The notes beneath the pieces were generated by a model. It had not been told where the DNA came from, did no database searches, and worked only from the letters and a program-made list of their open reading frames with translations. From positions 4,836,001 through 4,900,000 of the forward strand of contig NZ_CP059556.1 of assembly GCF_024734405.1 (NCBI RefSeq): a stretch of DNA of 64,000 bases, in the 5' to 3' direction. Positions within the stretch are counted from its first letter, which is position 1, and every line of letters starts with the position of its first letter. Positions 7,958 to 16,761 of this stretch are shown piece after piece. The translations under genes were made by a program, and so were the position numbers. This stretch comes from Saccharopolyspora gregorii. GTDB taxonomy: Bacteria > Actinomycetota > Actinomycetes > Mycobacteriales > Pseudonocardiaceae.

Positions 7958-9381
7958 AACCGGAAGGCGGTCCGGGGCTGGCGGTCGTTGAGGTCGCGCA
8001 GGACCTGCGCGGCGTCGTCCTCGCCGAGCACGTGCTCCGCGACGAGCGAGGCGAGGTGCCCGGCGTCCACCCGGCGCGCGGTGTCGTGCCGGGCGGGGAT
8101 GGAGCAGAAACCCCGTGTGTCGTCGATGAATCCGGCGGTGCGGTGGAAACCGGCCGTCTCGGTGACGGCGTCCCGGAACCGCCGCATCGCGCGCGGCGCG
8201 TCCAGGAACCACCACGGCGCGCCCAGGTACACCGACGGGTAGAACCCGGCGATCGGCGCGAGCTCGCGGGAGAACACCGTCTCGTCGAGCGTGCACAGCA
8301 CGGTCCGGAACCGCGGATCGGTGCCGAACCGCCGCAGCATCGGGCGCAGCGACTCGGTGAACTCCGCACGGGTGGGGATGTCGTGGCCGGTGTCGGGGCC
8401 GTAGCGGGCGAAGGTCTCCGGGTGGTGGTTGCGCAGGCTCCCGGTGTGCAGCGCCAGCACCAGGCCGTCCTCGCTGGACATCCGGGCCATCTCGCCGAGC
8501 AGCTGGCGCGACAGCAGCGCCGCGTCGCCGCGGCCGGCGCGCACCTCGCCGAACAGCCGGGAAGCCTCGTGCTCCGGCAGGAACTCCATGCGCGGGTCCG
8601 GGGCGCCGTGGTCGGTCGCGGTGGCGCCGTGCGCGCGGAAGAACTCGCGCCGCGCCTCCAATGCCCGGACCAGGCCGCGGTAGTCGCCGGTGTCGATGCC
8701 GCTGACCTCGGCCAGCCGGTCCAGCGCCGCGGACCAGTCCGGGCGGGTCGCGTCGAGGTAGCGGTCCGGGCGGAACGTCGGCACCACCCGCCCCTGCCAG
8801 CTCGGGTCCTCGGCGAGCGCGCGGTGGTGGCGCAGATCGTCGGCGGGATCGTCGGTGGTGGCCAGCACCTCGATGCCGAACGAGCGGTACAGCGCGCGCG
8901 GCCGCAGCTCGGGGCGGGCCAGTCGTTCGGTGAGCTCGTCGAACAGCGCGTCGGCGGTCTCCGCCGCGGGCTGGACCGCCACGCCCAGCACGTCGTGCAG
9001 CTCCGCTTCCAGCCACTGCCGGGACGCGGTGCCGAGGAACAGGTGCCAGTGCGAGCAGAACGCCCGCCACACCTCGCGCGGTGGCGCCGGTTCCTCCGGA
9101 CCACCGGGGAGCCCGCACTCGTGCAGCGGGACGCCGTGGGCGTGCAGCAGCCGCGTCACGTAGTGATCGGGCGTGACCAGCAGCTCCGCCGGATCGGCGA
9201 ACGGCCGGTCCGCCGCGAGCAGCTCGGGATCGACGTGCCCGTGCGGGCTGATCAGCGGCAGGTCGCGGACGTGCTCGTAGAGGCGCCGGGCGATGGGCCG
9301 TTGCACCGGATCGCTCGGCAGCAGCCGATCGGGGTGCGGCGCGAGCGGCATCGCCGCCGACGAGGTGGAACCACTGGACAT
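7954..9381 (-). CDS. uxaC: Glucuronate isomerase
   Basis: This 475-residue protein matches the usual length of uronate isomerases, which interconvert D-glucuronate and D-fructuronate (or galacturonate and tagaturonate). The metal-binding start of the amidohydrolase-type barrel appears as LISPHGHVDP, followed by the family stretches FCSHWHLFLGT and FYPSVYLGAPWWFLDAP. It is the first structural gene of the uronate cluster and overlaps the reductase by 4 bases. ATG 9381 is chosen; an ATG at 9417 would place the operator (9413-9436) over the start and is less likely. Control by the upstream LacI-type protein is inferred. Confidence 0.93.
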   Translation of the reverse strand: MSSGSTSSAAMPLAPHPDRLLPSDPVQRPIARRLYEHVRDLPLISPHGHVDPELLAADRPFADPAELLVTPDHYVTRLLHAHGVPLHECGLPGGPEEPAPPREVWRAFCSHWHLFLGTASRQWLEAELHDVLGVAVQPAAETADALFDELTERLARPELRPRALYRSFGIEVLATTDDPADDLRHHRALAEDPSWQGRVVPTFRPDRYLDATRPDWSAALDRLAEVSGIDTGDYRGLVRALEARREFFRAHGATATDHGAPDPRMEFLPEHEASRLFGEVRAGRGDAALLSRQLLGEMARMSSEDGLVLALHTGSLRNHHPETFARYGPDTGHDIPTRAEFTESLRPMLRRFGTDPRFRTVLCTLDETVFSRELAPIAGFYPSVYLGAPWWFLDAPRAMRRFRDAVTETAGFHRTAGFIDDTRGFCSIPARHDTARRVDAGHLASLVAEHVLGEDDAAQVLRDLNDRQPRTAFRL

Positions 9382-9412
9382 GCCCGCAGGATCGGCCGCG
9401 GGCCGCGCCCCG

Positions 9413-9436
9413 GACAACTAGTTGCCATCGGTTGCC
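9413..9436 (-). promoter_or_regulatory. Predicted LacI-family operator upstream of uxaC
   Basis: On the minus strand this reads GGCAA-N5-GGCAA-N4-TTGTC, the same architecture as 6625-6648. It overlaps the regulator's stop codon (9418-9420) and lies about 32 bases before the uxaC ATG, where it could block transcription initiation. Confidence 0.7.
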
Positions 9437-10410
9437 GGGCCGGTGGACCCGCGGACCACGAGGTGCGCGTCGAACGTCCTGGACCTGGTGCCGCCGCCGG
9501 TCAGCTCGGCGTGCACCGCGTCGACCGCGCAACCGCCGACCTGCTCGGCGGGCCCCGCGATGGTGGTCAACCCGGGCACCACCAGGTCGGCGCCGAAGAT
9601 GTCGTCGCACCCGACGACGCTGCGGTCCTCCGGCAACCGCAGACCCATGACCTGCAGGCGTTGCATCGCACCGATGGCGACGAGGTCGTTGTAGGCGATG
9701 GCCGCGGTGGCCCCGTCCAGGACGAACGCCTCCGCCGCGTCCCGGCCGCCCTCCCTGGTCGGCGGGCGCGGCCCGAGGAACGACGACCGCAAGCCCAAGG
9801 ACGCGGCTTCGGCGTGCACCGCCCCCCAGCGCTGCCCGTTGATCCACGAATTGCGCGGGCCGGACAGGTAGGCGATGCGCCGGTGCCCGAACGCGGCGAG
9901 GTGGCGGACCGCGGTGCGCATCCCGGCCGCGGTGTCCACCACCAGGCTCGGCAGGCCCTCGATCACCCGGTTCACCATCACCAGCGGCCGGTGCCGCGCC
10001 AGCTGCCGCACCGAGTCGTCGGCGAGCCGGGAGGTGGCGAGGATCCCGCCGGTCGAATTCGCCAGCAGGTGCCGCAGGTTCCCGGCCTCCACCTGCGGCG
10101 ACTCGTCGCTGTCGGTGAGCGCCAGCGCGTAGTGCCGCTCGATGGCGCGGGACTGCGCGGCCTTGATCAACCCGGCGTAGCAGGGGTTGGCGATGTCCGT
10201 GACGACCAGCATCAACGTGCGGGACCGGCCGGGCGCTTCGGCCCTGGCCAGCGGGCGCGGCTCGTACCCGATCTCCGCCGCCGCGGCCCGGACCAGGTTG
10301 CGGGTCGTGGCGCTGACCCGCGACGGATTGTCGAACGCGCGGGACACGGTGGACGCGGCGACGCCGCAGCGCCGCGCCACGTCGTAGATCGTCGGTCTGC
10401 GCTCGGCCAC
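9418..10410 (-). CDS. LacI family transcriptional regulator of uronate utilisation
   Basis: This 330-residue protein has the classic LacI layout. The N-terminal helix-turn-helix and hinge read PTIYDVARRCGVAASTVSRAFDNPSRVS, followed by a periplasmic-binding-protein-like effector domain (VVTDIANPCYAGLI to the end). The GTG start at 10410 is supported by AGGAGG seven bases upstream; a GTG at 10422 overlaps that site. It precedes uxaC on the same strand. Two copies of a conserved 24-bp operator, before uxaC and before the symporter, are its likely targets, with a uronate-pathway metabolite as inducer. Target assignment is inference from neighbourhood and operator symmetry. Confidence 0.93.
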   Translation of the reverse strand: MAERRPTIYDVARRCGVAASTVSRAFDNPSRVSATTRNLVRAAAAEIGYEPRPLARAEAPGRSRTLMLVVTDIANPCYAGLIKAAQSRAIERHYALALTDSDESPQVEAGNLRHLLANSTGGILATSRLADDSVRQLARHRPLVMVNRVIEGLPSLVVDTAAGMRTAVRHLAAFGHRRIAYLSGPRNSWINGQRWGAVHAEAASLGLRSSFLGPRPPTREGGRDAAEAFVLDGATAAIAYNDLVAIGAMQRLQVMGLRLPEDRSVVGCDDIFGADLVVPGLTTIAGPAEQVGGCAVDAVHAELTGGGTRSRTFDAHLVVRGSTGPATDGN

Positions 10411-10533
10411 CGGCGCCACCTCCTGCTCGGCTCCGATCAATCGACCACGCCGACCGCCGCGATGACAACCCGTCGCCGCGACGTCCCGGCGTTCCCGGTG
10501 CCGGGCTCCGCGAGCCGCCGCGGGTTCCTCCCC

Positions 10534-10568
10534 GGCCCGTTCGCCCGACCCCGTTGGACGAACGGGCC
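10534..10568. repeat. Extragenic palindrome, diverged single copy of the 22.9-kb array unit
   Basis: Arms GGCCCGTTCG and CGAACGGGCC flank a 15-base loop, and the outer sequence resembles the ends of the three 47-bp palindromes at 22896-23066. It lies between divergently oriented genes. Confidence 0.5.
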
Positions 10569-10694
10569 GTGCACCCGGCCGGTCCAGCGGAGGTGCCGTG
10601 CACTCGGCGGACCGGGGACCGTCAGGATGGGGAGGCAACCCGTTACAGGACCGGACAGTTCTCGTTGTACGGGGACGACGCTCGGGAGGCTCGC

Positions 10695-11747
10695 GTGACC
10701 TGGATGATCTACGGTGCGACCGGCTACACGGGGCGGCTCATCGCGGAGCGCGCCGTCGACCGGGGACAGCGCCCGGTGCTGGCCGGGCGGGACCCGGCGA
10801 AGGTGGCGCGCGCCGCCACGCCGCTCGGCCTGCCCTACCGCGTGTTCGACCTGCGCGACGAGCGGGCCGCCACGACCGCGCTCGCCGACGTCGACCTGGT
10901 GGCGCACTGCGCGGGCCCGTTCTCGGCGACCTCCGCGCCGATGGTCTCGGCGTGCCTGGCCACCGGGACGCACTACGTGGACATCACCGGCGAGATCGAC
11001 GTGTTCGAGTCGGTGGCCGCCCGGCACGAGGACGCGGCGAAGGCCGGCGTGGTGCTGCTGCCCGGATCCGGGTTCGACGTGGTGCCCACCGACTGCCTGG
11101 CCGCGCTGGTCGCCGCCGAGCTGCCCACCGCGACCACCCTGGACCTCGCGTTCCAGGCCAGCGGCGGGATCAGCGGCGGCACGCTCAAGAGCGCGCTGGA
11201 GGGCGCCGCGCTCGGCGGGCGGGCCCGCATCGACGGCGAGCTGCGCACCGTCCCGATGGGCTGGCGGCACCGGGAAGTGCCGTTCCCGTCCGGTCGCCAC
11301 GCCGTGACCTCGCTGCCCTGGGGCGACGTGAGCACCGCGTTCCGCAGCACCGGCATCCCGAACATCACCACCTACACCCGGCTGCCCGGCCTGAACCGGC
11401 TGGGACCGCGGGCGACGGCCGTCGGCCGCATCGCGCTGGGGAACCCGGTGGCGCAGCGCCTCGGCAAGGCGGCGATCGGTGCGCTGGTGCGCGGCCCCGG
11501 CACGGCGCAGCGGGCGCGGAACTGGGTGGAGGTGTACGCGGAAGCCACCGACGACGCCGGGCGTTCGGTCTCGGCGGCGCTGATCGGACCGGACACCTAC
11601 GAGTTCACCGTCGACTCGGTGCTGCGCACGGTCGCCGCCCTGCTCGCGGGCGGGGTCCGCCCCGGCGCGCACACCCCGTCCACCGCGTTCGGCCCCGACT
11701 TCGTCCGCCGCCTGCACGGGGTCCGGATCATCGAGCCCGCCCGCTGA
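10695..11747 (+). CDS. Saccharopine dehydrogenase-like (trans-acting enoyl reductase family) protein
   Basis: This 350-residue protein has an N-terminal Rossmann motif, IYGATGYTGRL, then HCAGPFSATSAPMVSACLATGTHYVDITGE, characteristic of the saccharopine dehydrogenase-like/enoyl reductase family found in actinomycetes. The family includes NAD(P)-dependent reductases of lipids and amino-acid derivatives. The exact substrate here is unknown. The GTG start at 10695 has GGGAGG five bases upstream. The gene stands alone and is followed by a strong bidirectional terminator shared with the convergent exporter gene. Confidence 0.87.
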   Translation: MTWMIYGATGYTGRLIAERAVDRGQRPVLAGRDPAKVARAATPLGLPYRVFDLRDERAATTALADVDLVAHCAGPFSATSAPMVSACLATGTHYVDITGEIDVFESVAARHEDAAKAGVVLLPGSGFDVVPTDCLAALVAAELPTATTLDLAFQASGGISGGTLKSALEGAALGGRARIDGELRTVPMGWRHREVPFPSGRHAVTSLPWGDVSTAFRSTGIPNITTYTRLPGLNRLGPRATAVGRIALGNPVAQRLGKAAIGALVRGPGTAQRARNWVEVYAEATDDAGRSVSAALIGPDTYEFTVDSVLRTVAALLAGGVRPGAHTPSTAFGPDFVRRLHGVRIIEPAR

Positions 11748-11758
11748 CCCGCGGGAAC

Positions 11759-11798
11759 GACCGGACCGCCCGTCCGGAACGGGACGGGCGGTCCGGTC
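11759..11798. terminator. Bidirectional hairpin between convergent genes
   Basis: Perfect 17-bp arms (11759-11775 and 11782-11798) enclose a six-base loop. It lies between the stop codons of two convergent genes. There is no T-run, so it may work as a stable hairpin rather than a classical intrinsic terminator. Confidence 0.75.
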
Positions 11799-11808
11799 AC
11801 GTGGTCGG

Positions 11809-12387
11809 TCAGAGCAGGCCGAAGGTGGATTCGACGACCATCCAGACGCCGAAGACGGCGAACAGGGCGGCCGCCCCGTAGCGGATGAAGCGCTCGGGCA
11901 GGTGCTTGCCGAGCAGCAGCCCGACGCCGATGGCCAGCGCGTCCGCCAGCACCATGCCGACCGTCGAACCGATCCAGGTGCCCAGCCAGTCGTGCTGCGA
12001 GGCGAGCGTGACGGTCGCCAGCATCGTCTTGTCGCCGAGCTCGGCGAGGAAGAACGCGAGGGTCACCGCGATCACCGCGGAGCGGGCGGTGCGGCCTGCC
12101 TTGCTCTTCTCCGCCTCGGTGAGGTGGTCACCGCGCAACGTCCAAGCGGCGAAGCCGAGGAACGCGATTCCGGCGACGAGCCCGATCCACTCGGTCGGCA
12201 GCAATGCGCCCATGCCGAATCCGAGCGCGACGGAAGCGGCGTGCACGACGGTCGTGGCGATGGTGATTCCGAGCAGCACCTGCCAGGCCCGGAATCGGGT
12301 GGCGAACGTCATCGCCATCAACTGGGACTTGTCGCCGAGTTCGGCCACGAAGATGGCGGCGGAACTGATGGCGAAACTGGCGAACAC
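11809..12387 (-). CDS. TMEM165/GDT1 family cation exporter (probable Mn2+)
   Basis: This 192-residue membrane protein has six predicted segments and the duplicated signature of the family, AELGDKSQLMAM and AELGDKTMLATV, about 100 residues apart. These E-x-G-D-K-T/S motifs line the cation path. Bacterial members export Mn2+ or transport Ca2+/Mn2+. The upstream leader contains sequence matching the yybP-ykoY Mn2+ riboswitch, which strongly supports a manganese role. The GTG start at 12387 is supported by AGGAGAGG about 10 bases upstream. It is transcribed toward the convergent terminator. Confidence 0.92.
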   Translation of the reverse strand: MFASFAISSAAIFVAELGDKSQLMAMTFATRFRAWQVLLGITIATTVVHAASVALGFGMGALLPTEWIGLVAGIAFLGFAAWTLRGDHLTEAEKSKAGRTARSAVIAVTLAFFLAELGDKTMLATVTLASQHDWLGTWIGSTVGMVLADALAIGVGLLLGKHLPERFIRYGAAALFAVFGVWMVVESTFGLL

Positions 12388-12449
12388 GGTGGATGCACCT
12401 CTCCTGGGGCTGGGATCAGGCACGTCGCGGCCTCGACCCGATGTGCTTT

Positions 12450-12552
12450 CGGATCGAAGGTCTCGCCCGCCTGCGCTTCGAGAGGCTCCGCGACCGGGCG
12501 CGTCGTCGCGCCAGCATGTCGATCGCGAATTGAGGGCTACTCCCCTTCCGGT
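12450..12552 (-). promoter_or_regulatory. Probable yybP-ykoY manganese riboswitch
   Basis: On the minus strand the leader shows GAAGGGGAGTAGCCCTC, then CGACATGCTGG, a GC-rich variable hairpin, and GGCGAGACCTTC. GAAGG and CCTTC pair to close the element. These match the conserved blocks (GGGGAGUAG, the C-A-U-A/G-C segment, GAGACC) of the yybP-ykoY class that senses Mn2+, and the downstream gene is a typical member of its regulon. It ends about 60 bases before the GTG start. The assignment is by eye; a covariance-model search would settle it. Confidence 0.75.
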
Positions 12553-12687
12553 GCACAGATTACCCATTCCACCGGAACAATCAACACATCACCGGTAGAT
12601 CGCGGACGCGAATTCAACCGGCCTCCCCGGCTGAAAACACGTTTCGGCGAACCGAAAACCATTCCGGCGGAATGCCGGAAAAGGAGT

Positions 12688-13554
12688 TCAGCGCACCAGC
12701 GCCAGTTCGGTCGGCACCGGCCGGGACACCAGCAGCCCCACCGCCGAGACGGTGTCCACGTCCTGCGCGCCGGGCCCGGTGCCCTCGACGCCGAGCTCGG
12801 GGCGCCACCGGGCGGTCTGCACCAGGCCCGGCTCGGCGAGGTCGTAGCCGTTGAACACGCCGCGGAAGGCGTCGGCGCTGCGCCAGGCCGGCCGGCAACC
12901 GATGCGGGCGGCCACGTCGCCGAAGCGGTCGACCTGCTCGGGCGTGGCGGTGACCGCGGACAGGTGCGAGACGACGAGCGCGCTGCCCACCGAGCAGGCG
13001 TCCCGGTAGGCGGCGACCACCCCGGACAGCTCGTCGTCGTCGGTGATGAACGGCAGCGCCGCCATCGCCAGCACCGCCACCGGCCGGGTGAAGTCGAGCA
13101 GGCCGGTGACGCCGGGCGCGGTGAGCACGCTCGCCGGTTCGCACAGGTCGGCCCGGGTCACCGTCACCCCGCGCGCCCCGGCGAGCTGCGCCTCCGCCAG
13201 CCGCACCGTGAACGGGTCGGCGTCGACGTAGGCGACGCGCGCGTCCGGGTCGACGCGCTGGGCGGTGCCGTGCACGTCACCGACGGTGGGCAGCCCGGTG
13301 CCGAGGTCGAGGAACTGGTCGATGCCGCGCTCGGCGAGGTGGCGCACCGCGCGGCCGAGGAACGCGTGCAGCACGCGGATGTGCTCGGGGAGGTTCGGCA
13401 GCACCGGTGCGAGGTCCGCGGCGAACTCGCGGTCCAGCTCGAAGTGCGCGGTGCCGCCGAGCAGGTGATCGCACACGCGCGCCATCGACGGCAGCTCGGG
13501 TCCGCCCGGCCCCGCCAGCCCTCGTCGCCCGTCCGCGTCGCAACGCGTGCCCAT
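12688..13554 (-). CDS. SAM-dependent methyltransferase (DUF574/Methyltransf_19 family)
   Basis: This 288-residue protein belongs to an actinomycete-expanded methyltransferase family. Its AdoMet-binding motif is FLDLGTGLPTVGDVHGTAQ, followed by RVAYVDADPFTV. The N-terminal region (PSMARVCDHLLGGTAHFELDRE) is also typical. Substrates are unknown for most members. The gene is monocistronic, with the exporter leader downstream and the 5-oxoprolinase operon upstream on the same strand but separated by 168 bases. Confidence 0.88.
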   Translation of the reverse strand: MGTRCDADGRRGLAGPGGPELPSMARVCDHLLGGTAHFELDREFAADLAPVLPNLPEHIRVLHAFLGRAVRHLAERGIDQFLDLGTGLPTVGDVHGTAQRVDPDARVAYVDADPFTVRLAEAQLAGARGVTVTRADLCEPASVLTAPGVTGLLDFTRPVAVLAMAALPFITDDDELSGVVAAYRDACSVGSALVVSHLSAVTATPEQVDRFGDVAARIGCRPAWRSADAFRGVFNGYDLAEPGLVQTARWRPELGVEGTGPGAQDVDTVSAVGLLVSRPVPTELALVR

Positions 13555-13722
13555 CGCCCACCCCCAGGTTCGCGAACCTCCCCAGCCTAGATCGTCGGGG
13601 CACGCCCCGACAGGGAATCGGCGCGCGTGGGCCGGGTCACCGGGCGTCGGGGGAACAACCGGCGGCCGCGGCGGCGTTGCAGCACGCGGTGCTCCCCCGC
13701 TCCTCTCCTCGGGCGGGGGAGA

Positions 13723-14502
13723 TCACGGCACGAGGTGGTCGGAGTCCCGCGCGTCGGTGATGGCCATGTGCCCGGGTGCGTGGCCGATCGCCAGCGGCGG
13801 CGCGGACCGCATCACCGCCGCCTGCGGCGTCACCCCGCAGGCCCAGAACACCGGGACCTCTCCCGGCCGCACCTCCACCGCTTCCCCGAAGTCCGGCGCG
13901 TCCAGGTCCCGCACCCCCAGTTCACCGGGCGAGCCGACGTGCACCGGTGCCCCGTGCACCGCCGGGTAGCGGGACGTCACCCGGACCGCGGTCGCGACCT
14001 GCTCGGCGGGGATCGGCCGCATCGACACCACCAGCGGCCCGGAGAGCTTCCCGGCGGGGCGGCATTCGCGGTTCGTCCGGTACATCGGCACGTTGCGCCC
14101 CTGTTCGAGGTGCCGGACGGGCACGCCGGCCTCCAGCAGCGCGGCCTCGAAGGTGAAGCTGCAGCCGATGAGGAACGACACCAGGTCGTCCCGCCACAAC
14201 CCGGTGATGTCGCCGAGCTCCTCGACGAGCGCGCCGTCCCGGTACACCCGGTAGGCGGGCAGGTCGGTGCGCAGGTCGCCGTCGAAGATCGACGCCGCGG
14301 TCTCGCCGGGCTCGGTGACGTCCAGCACCGGGCAGGACCGCGGGTTGCGCTGGGCGAACAGCAGGAAGTCGTAGGCCTGCGCCCGGGGAAGCACCAGCAG
14401 GTTGGCCTGCGTCCACCCGGCGGAACACCCCGCGGTGGGGGTGCGCAGGCCGGCGCGGAACTCGGCCCTGGCCTGGCTCGGGGTCAGCTCGGCTGGTCGC
14501 AT
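13723..14502 (-). CDS. DUF1445 family putative hydro-lyase / D-glutamate cyclase-like protein (YcsI)
   Basis: This 259-residue protein matches the DUF1445 family, with [17 protein letters not shown] and [12 protein letters not shown], ending in a [11 protein letters not shown] stretch. Relatives are annotated as putative hydro-lyases, and the mammalian homologue is D-glutamate cyclase, which makes or handles 5-oxo-D-proline. It is the last gene of the operon, five bases after pxpC, with GAGGTG before ATG 14502. In Bacillus the homologue ycsI sits in the same gene set, which supports a role in 5-oxoproline or D-glutamate metabolism. Confidence 0.9.
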   Translation of the reverse strand: MRPAELTPSQARAEFRAGLRTPTAGCSAGWTQANLLVLPRAQAYDFLLFAQRNPRSCPVLDVTEPGETAASIFDGDLRTDLPAYRVYRDGALVEELGDITGLWRDDLVSFLIGCSFTFEAALLEAGVPVRHLEQGRNVPMYRTNRECRPAGKLSGPLVVSMRPIPAEQVATAVRVTSRYPAVHGAPVHVGSPGELGVRDLDAPDFGEAVEVRPGEVPVFWACGVTPQAAVMRSAPPLAIGHAPGHMAITDARDSDHLVP

Positions 14503-14507
14503 CGGGA

Positions 14508-15362
14508 TCACCTCTCGGTTCGGCGGAATCGGATGCGCTGCCCGGGACGGGCTTGAGCGGCGCGGTCCACCTCGGCGGCGAGCAGCACCGCGATCACCGG
14601 GTACCCGCCGGTCACCGGGTGGTCGGCGAGGAACAGCGTGGGGCGCCCGGACGGCGGCACCTGCAGCGAGCCGAGCGCCATGCCCTCGCTGGGCAGCTCG
14701 TCGTCGCGGCACCGGGTCAGCTCGGGACCGTCGAGGCGCATGCCGACCCGGTCGATCTCGGCGCTGACCTCGAACTCCGCGCCGAGTAGCGCCGCGAGCG
14801 CGTAGTCGGTGAACCAGTCCGCCCGCGGCCCCGGCACGACGTCGAGCACCAGCTGCCCGTCGCGGGCGCGCACCGGGGCCTGGTCGATCACCGGGAACTC
14901 CCGCGGCGCGGGCCCGACCGGGAGCCGGGTGCCCGCGGCCAGCCGCGGCGGCCCGAGCCCGGAGAGCACGTCGGTGGCGCGGGACCCCAGCACCGGTTCG
15001 ACGGCGATGCCACCGCGCACCGCCACGTAGCCGCGGAGCCCGCGCGCCGGTGTCCCGAGCCGCAGCAGCGCTCCCGCGCGGACCCGCAGCACGGTGTTCA
15101 CCGGTTCGGCCCGCCCGTCGACGGTGATCGGCCCGTCCGCGCCGGTGACCGCGACGGTCACGTCCCGTTCGGGCCGCAGCACCAGCCCGCCGAAGGTGGT
15201 CTCGATGCCCGCGGCGCCCTCGGGGTTGCCGACGAGCCGGTTCGCCAGCCGCAACGCACCCCGGTCGGCGGCACCGGAGACGCCGACCCCGATGCCCGCG
15301 TGGCCGGGGCGGCCCAGGTCCTGCACGGTCGCCAGCGGACCCGGCGCGACGACCTCGATCAC
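14508..15362 (-). CDS. pxpC: 5-oxoprolinase subunit C (biotin-dependent carboxyltransferase family)
   Basis: This 284-residue protein carries the carboxyltransferase subdomain 2 fold (KipA/PxpC). Family stretches seen include [39 protein letters not shown] and the C-terminal [15 protein letters not shown]. With PxpA and PxpB it forms the ATP-dependent 5-oxoprolinase that opens 5-oxoproline to glutamate. GTG 15362 overlaps the pxpB stop in a GTGA junction, so the two are translationally coupled. Confidence 0.93.
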   Translation of the reverse strand: MIEVVAPGPLATVQDLGRPGHAGIGVGVSGAADRGALRLANRLVGNPEGAAGIETTFGGLVLRPERDVTVAVTGADGPITVDGRAEPVNTVLRVRAGALLRLGTPARGLRGYVAVRGGIAVEPVLGSRATDVLSGLGPPRLAAGTRLPVGPAPREFPVIDQAPVRARDGQLVLDVVPGPRADWFTDYALAALLGAEFEVSAEIDRVGMRLDGPELTRCRDDELPSEGMALGSLQVPPSGRPTLFLADHPVTGGYPVIAVLLAAEVDRAAQARPGQRIRFRRTER

Positions 15363-15979
15363 GAGACCTCCTCGAACCGGACGCGCACCCCGGGCCGCAG
15401 CAGCGCGGGCGGTTCCCGGTCGGTGCGCCAGACCTCCAGGTCGGTGCGGCCGATGAGCTGCCAGCCGCCCGGCGATTCCCGCGGGTAGACACCGCTGAAC
15501 TCCCCGGCGAGCCCGACCGCGCCCGCGGGCACCCTGGTGCGCGATTCGCCCCGCCGCGGGACGGCGAGCTTCGGGGAACCCCCGGTGAGGTAGCCGAACC
15601 CGGGGGCGAACCCGCCGAAGGCGACGGTCCAGGTGCTGCCGGTGTGCTCGCGCACCACGTCGCGTTCGGTGAGCCCGGTCAGCTCGGCGACGGCGGCGAG
15701 GTCGGCGCCGTCGTAGACCACCGGCACCCGCAGCAGCCCGCCCTCGCCGCCGCCGCGTTCGCCGGGCCGGGCCTCGCGGACGGCGCGCTCGACGGCGTCC
15801 GGGTCGGCCCGCTCCGGGTCGAGCGCCAGCAGCAGCGTGCGGGCGGCGGGCACCAGGTCGACGACGCCGGGCGGGGTGTCGGCGCGCAGCGCGGCGTGCA
15901 GCGCCTGCACCGCGGGCAGGTCGTCCAGTTCCACCAGCAGCCCGGAGTCGGCGCAGCGCAGCACCCGCGGTCCGCTCAT
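15359..15979 (-). CDS. pxpB: 5-oxoprolinase subunit B (allophanate hydrolase subunit 1-like)
   Basis: This 206-residue protein belongs to the KipI/PxpB family. It has the conserved [29 protein letters not shown] segment and the [21 protein letters not shown] segment. It is the partner of PxpC in the 5-oxoprolinase complex. ATG 15979 overlaps the pxpA stop by four bases (ATGA). Confidence 0.93.
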   Translation of the reverse strand: MSGPRVLRCADSGLLVELDDLPAVQALHAALRADTPPGVVDLVPAARTLLLALDPERADPDAVERAVREARPGERGGGEGGLLRVPVVYDGADLAAVAELTGLTERDVVREHTGSTWTVAFGGFAPGFGYLTGGSPKLAVPRRGESRTRVPAGAVGLAGEFSGVYPRESPGGWQLIGRTDLEVWRTDREPPALLRPGVRVRFEEVS

Positions 15980-16761
15980 CGCGCACCGCCGGCGGCGAAG
16001 GGGGCGAGGTCGATCCCGGCGTCCCGCAACCGGTCCCGCACGGTCTCGGCGATGGCGACCGCGCCGGGGCTGTCGCCGTGCACGCAGATCGAGTCGGCGG
16101 CCACGGTGATCTCGCTGCCGTCGATCGCCTCGATCGGTTCGCCGCCGGCGATGCGCAGGCAGCGCCGCGCGATCAGTTCCGGGTCGTGCAGCACCGCGCC
16201 CGGTTCGCGGCGGGAGACCAGGGTCCCCTCCGGCGTGTAGGCGCGGTCGGCGAACGCCTCCCGGTACGTGGTCAGCCCGGCCTCGGCGGCGCGGGACAGG
16301 AAGCTGGAGCCGGGCAGGCCGAGCACCGCGAGCCGCGGATCGTAGGCGGTCACGGCCTCGACGACGGCCGCGGCCTGCTCCTCGTGGCGCACGATGGCGT
16401 TGTACAGCGCCCCGTGCGGTTTCACGTACCGCACCGCGGTGCCTTCGACGCGGGCGAGGCCGTCGAGGGCGGCCAGCTGGTACAGCACCTCGTCGGTGAG
16501 CTCGCGCGGCGGCACGTCGATGAACCGGCGGCCGAACCCGGCGAGGTCCCGGTAGCCGACCTGGGCGCCGACCGACACGTTCCCGGCCGCGGCCCGCGCG
16601 CAGGCGCGGCGGATCACCCCCGGGTCCCCCGCGTGGAACCCGCATGCCACGTTCGCGCTGGTCACCACGCCCAGCAGCGCGTCGTCGTCGCCGAGCTCCC
16701 AGCGGCCGAAACCTTCGGCGAGGTCCGAGTTCAGGTCGATGCGCACGTCCCCTCCATTCAC
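15976..16761 (-). CDS. pxpA: 5-oxoprolinase subunit A (LamB/YcsF family)
   Basis: This 261-residue protein shows LamB/YcsF family landmarks: [14 protein letters not shown] at the start, [32 protein letters not shown] and VKPHGALYN, which together build the polysaccharide-deacetylase-like barrel. It is the A subunit of ATP-dependent 5-oxoprolinase. A GTG at 16761 overlaps the upstream transporter stop (GTGA). A second GTG four codons later (VRIDLNSD) is also possible because GGAGGG lies just before it. Confidence 0.93.
   Translation of the reverse strand: MNGGDVRIDLNSDLAEGFGRWELGDDDALLGVVTSANVACGFHAGDPGVIRRACARAAAGNVSVGAQVGYRDLAGFGRRFIDVPPRELTDEVLYQLAALDGLARVEGTAVRYVKPHGALYNAIVRHEEQAAAVVEAVTAYDPRLAVLGLPGSSFLSRAAEAGLTTYREAFADRAYTPEGTLVSRREPGAVLHDPELIARRCLRIAGGEPIEAIDGSEITVAADSICVHGDSPGAVAIAETVRDRLRDAGIDLAPFAAGGAR

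Noticed and set aside
6686-10603. A 1305-residue open frame on the minus strand
   Set aside because: Only its last ~423 residues (from 7957) are real, the fructuronate reductase. The upstream part is an out-of-frame reading of uxaC and the LacI gene.
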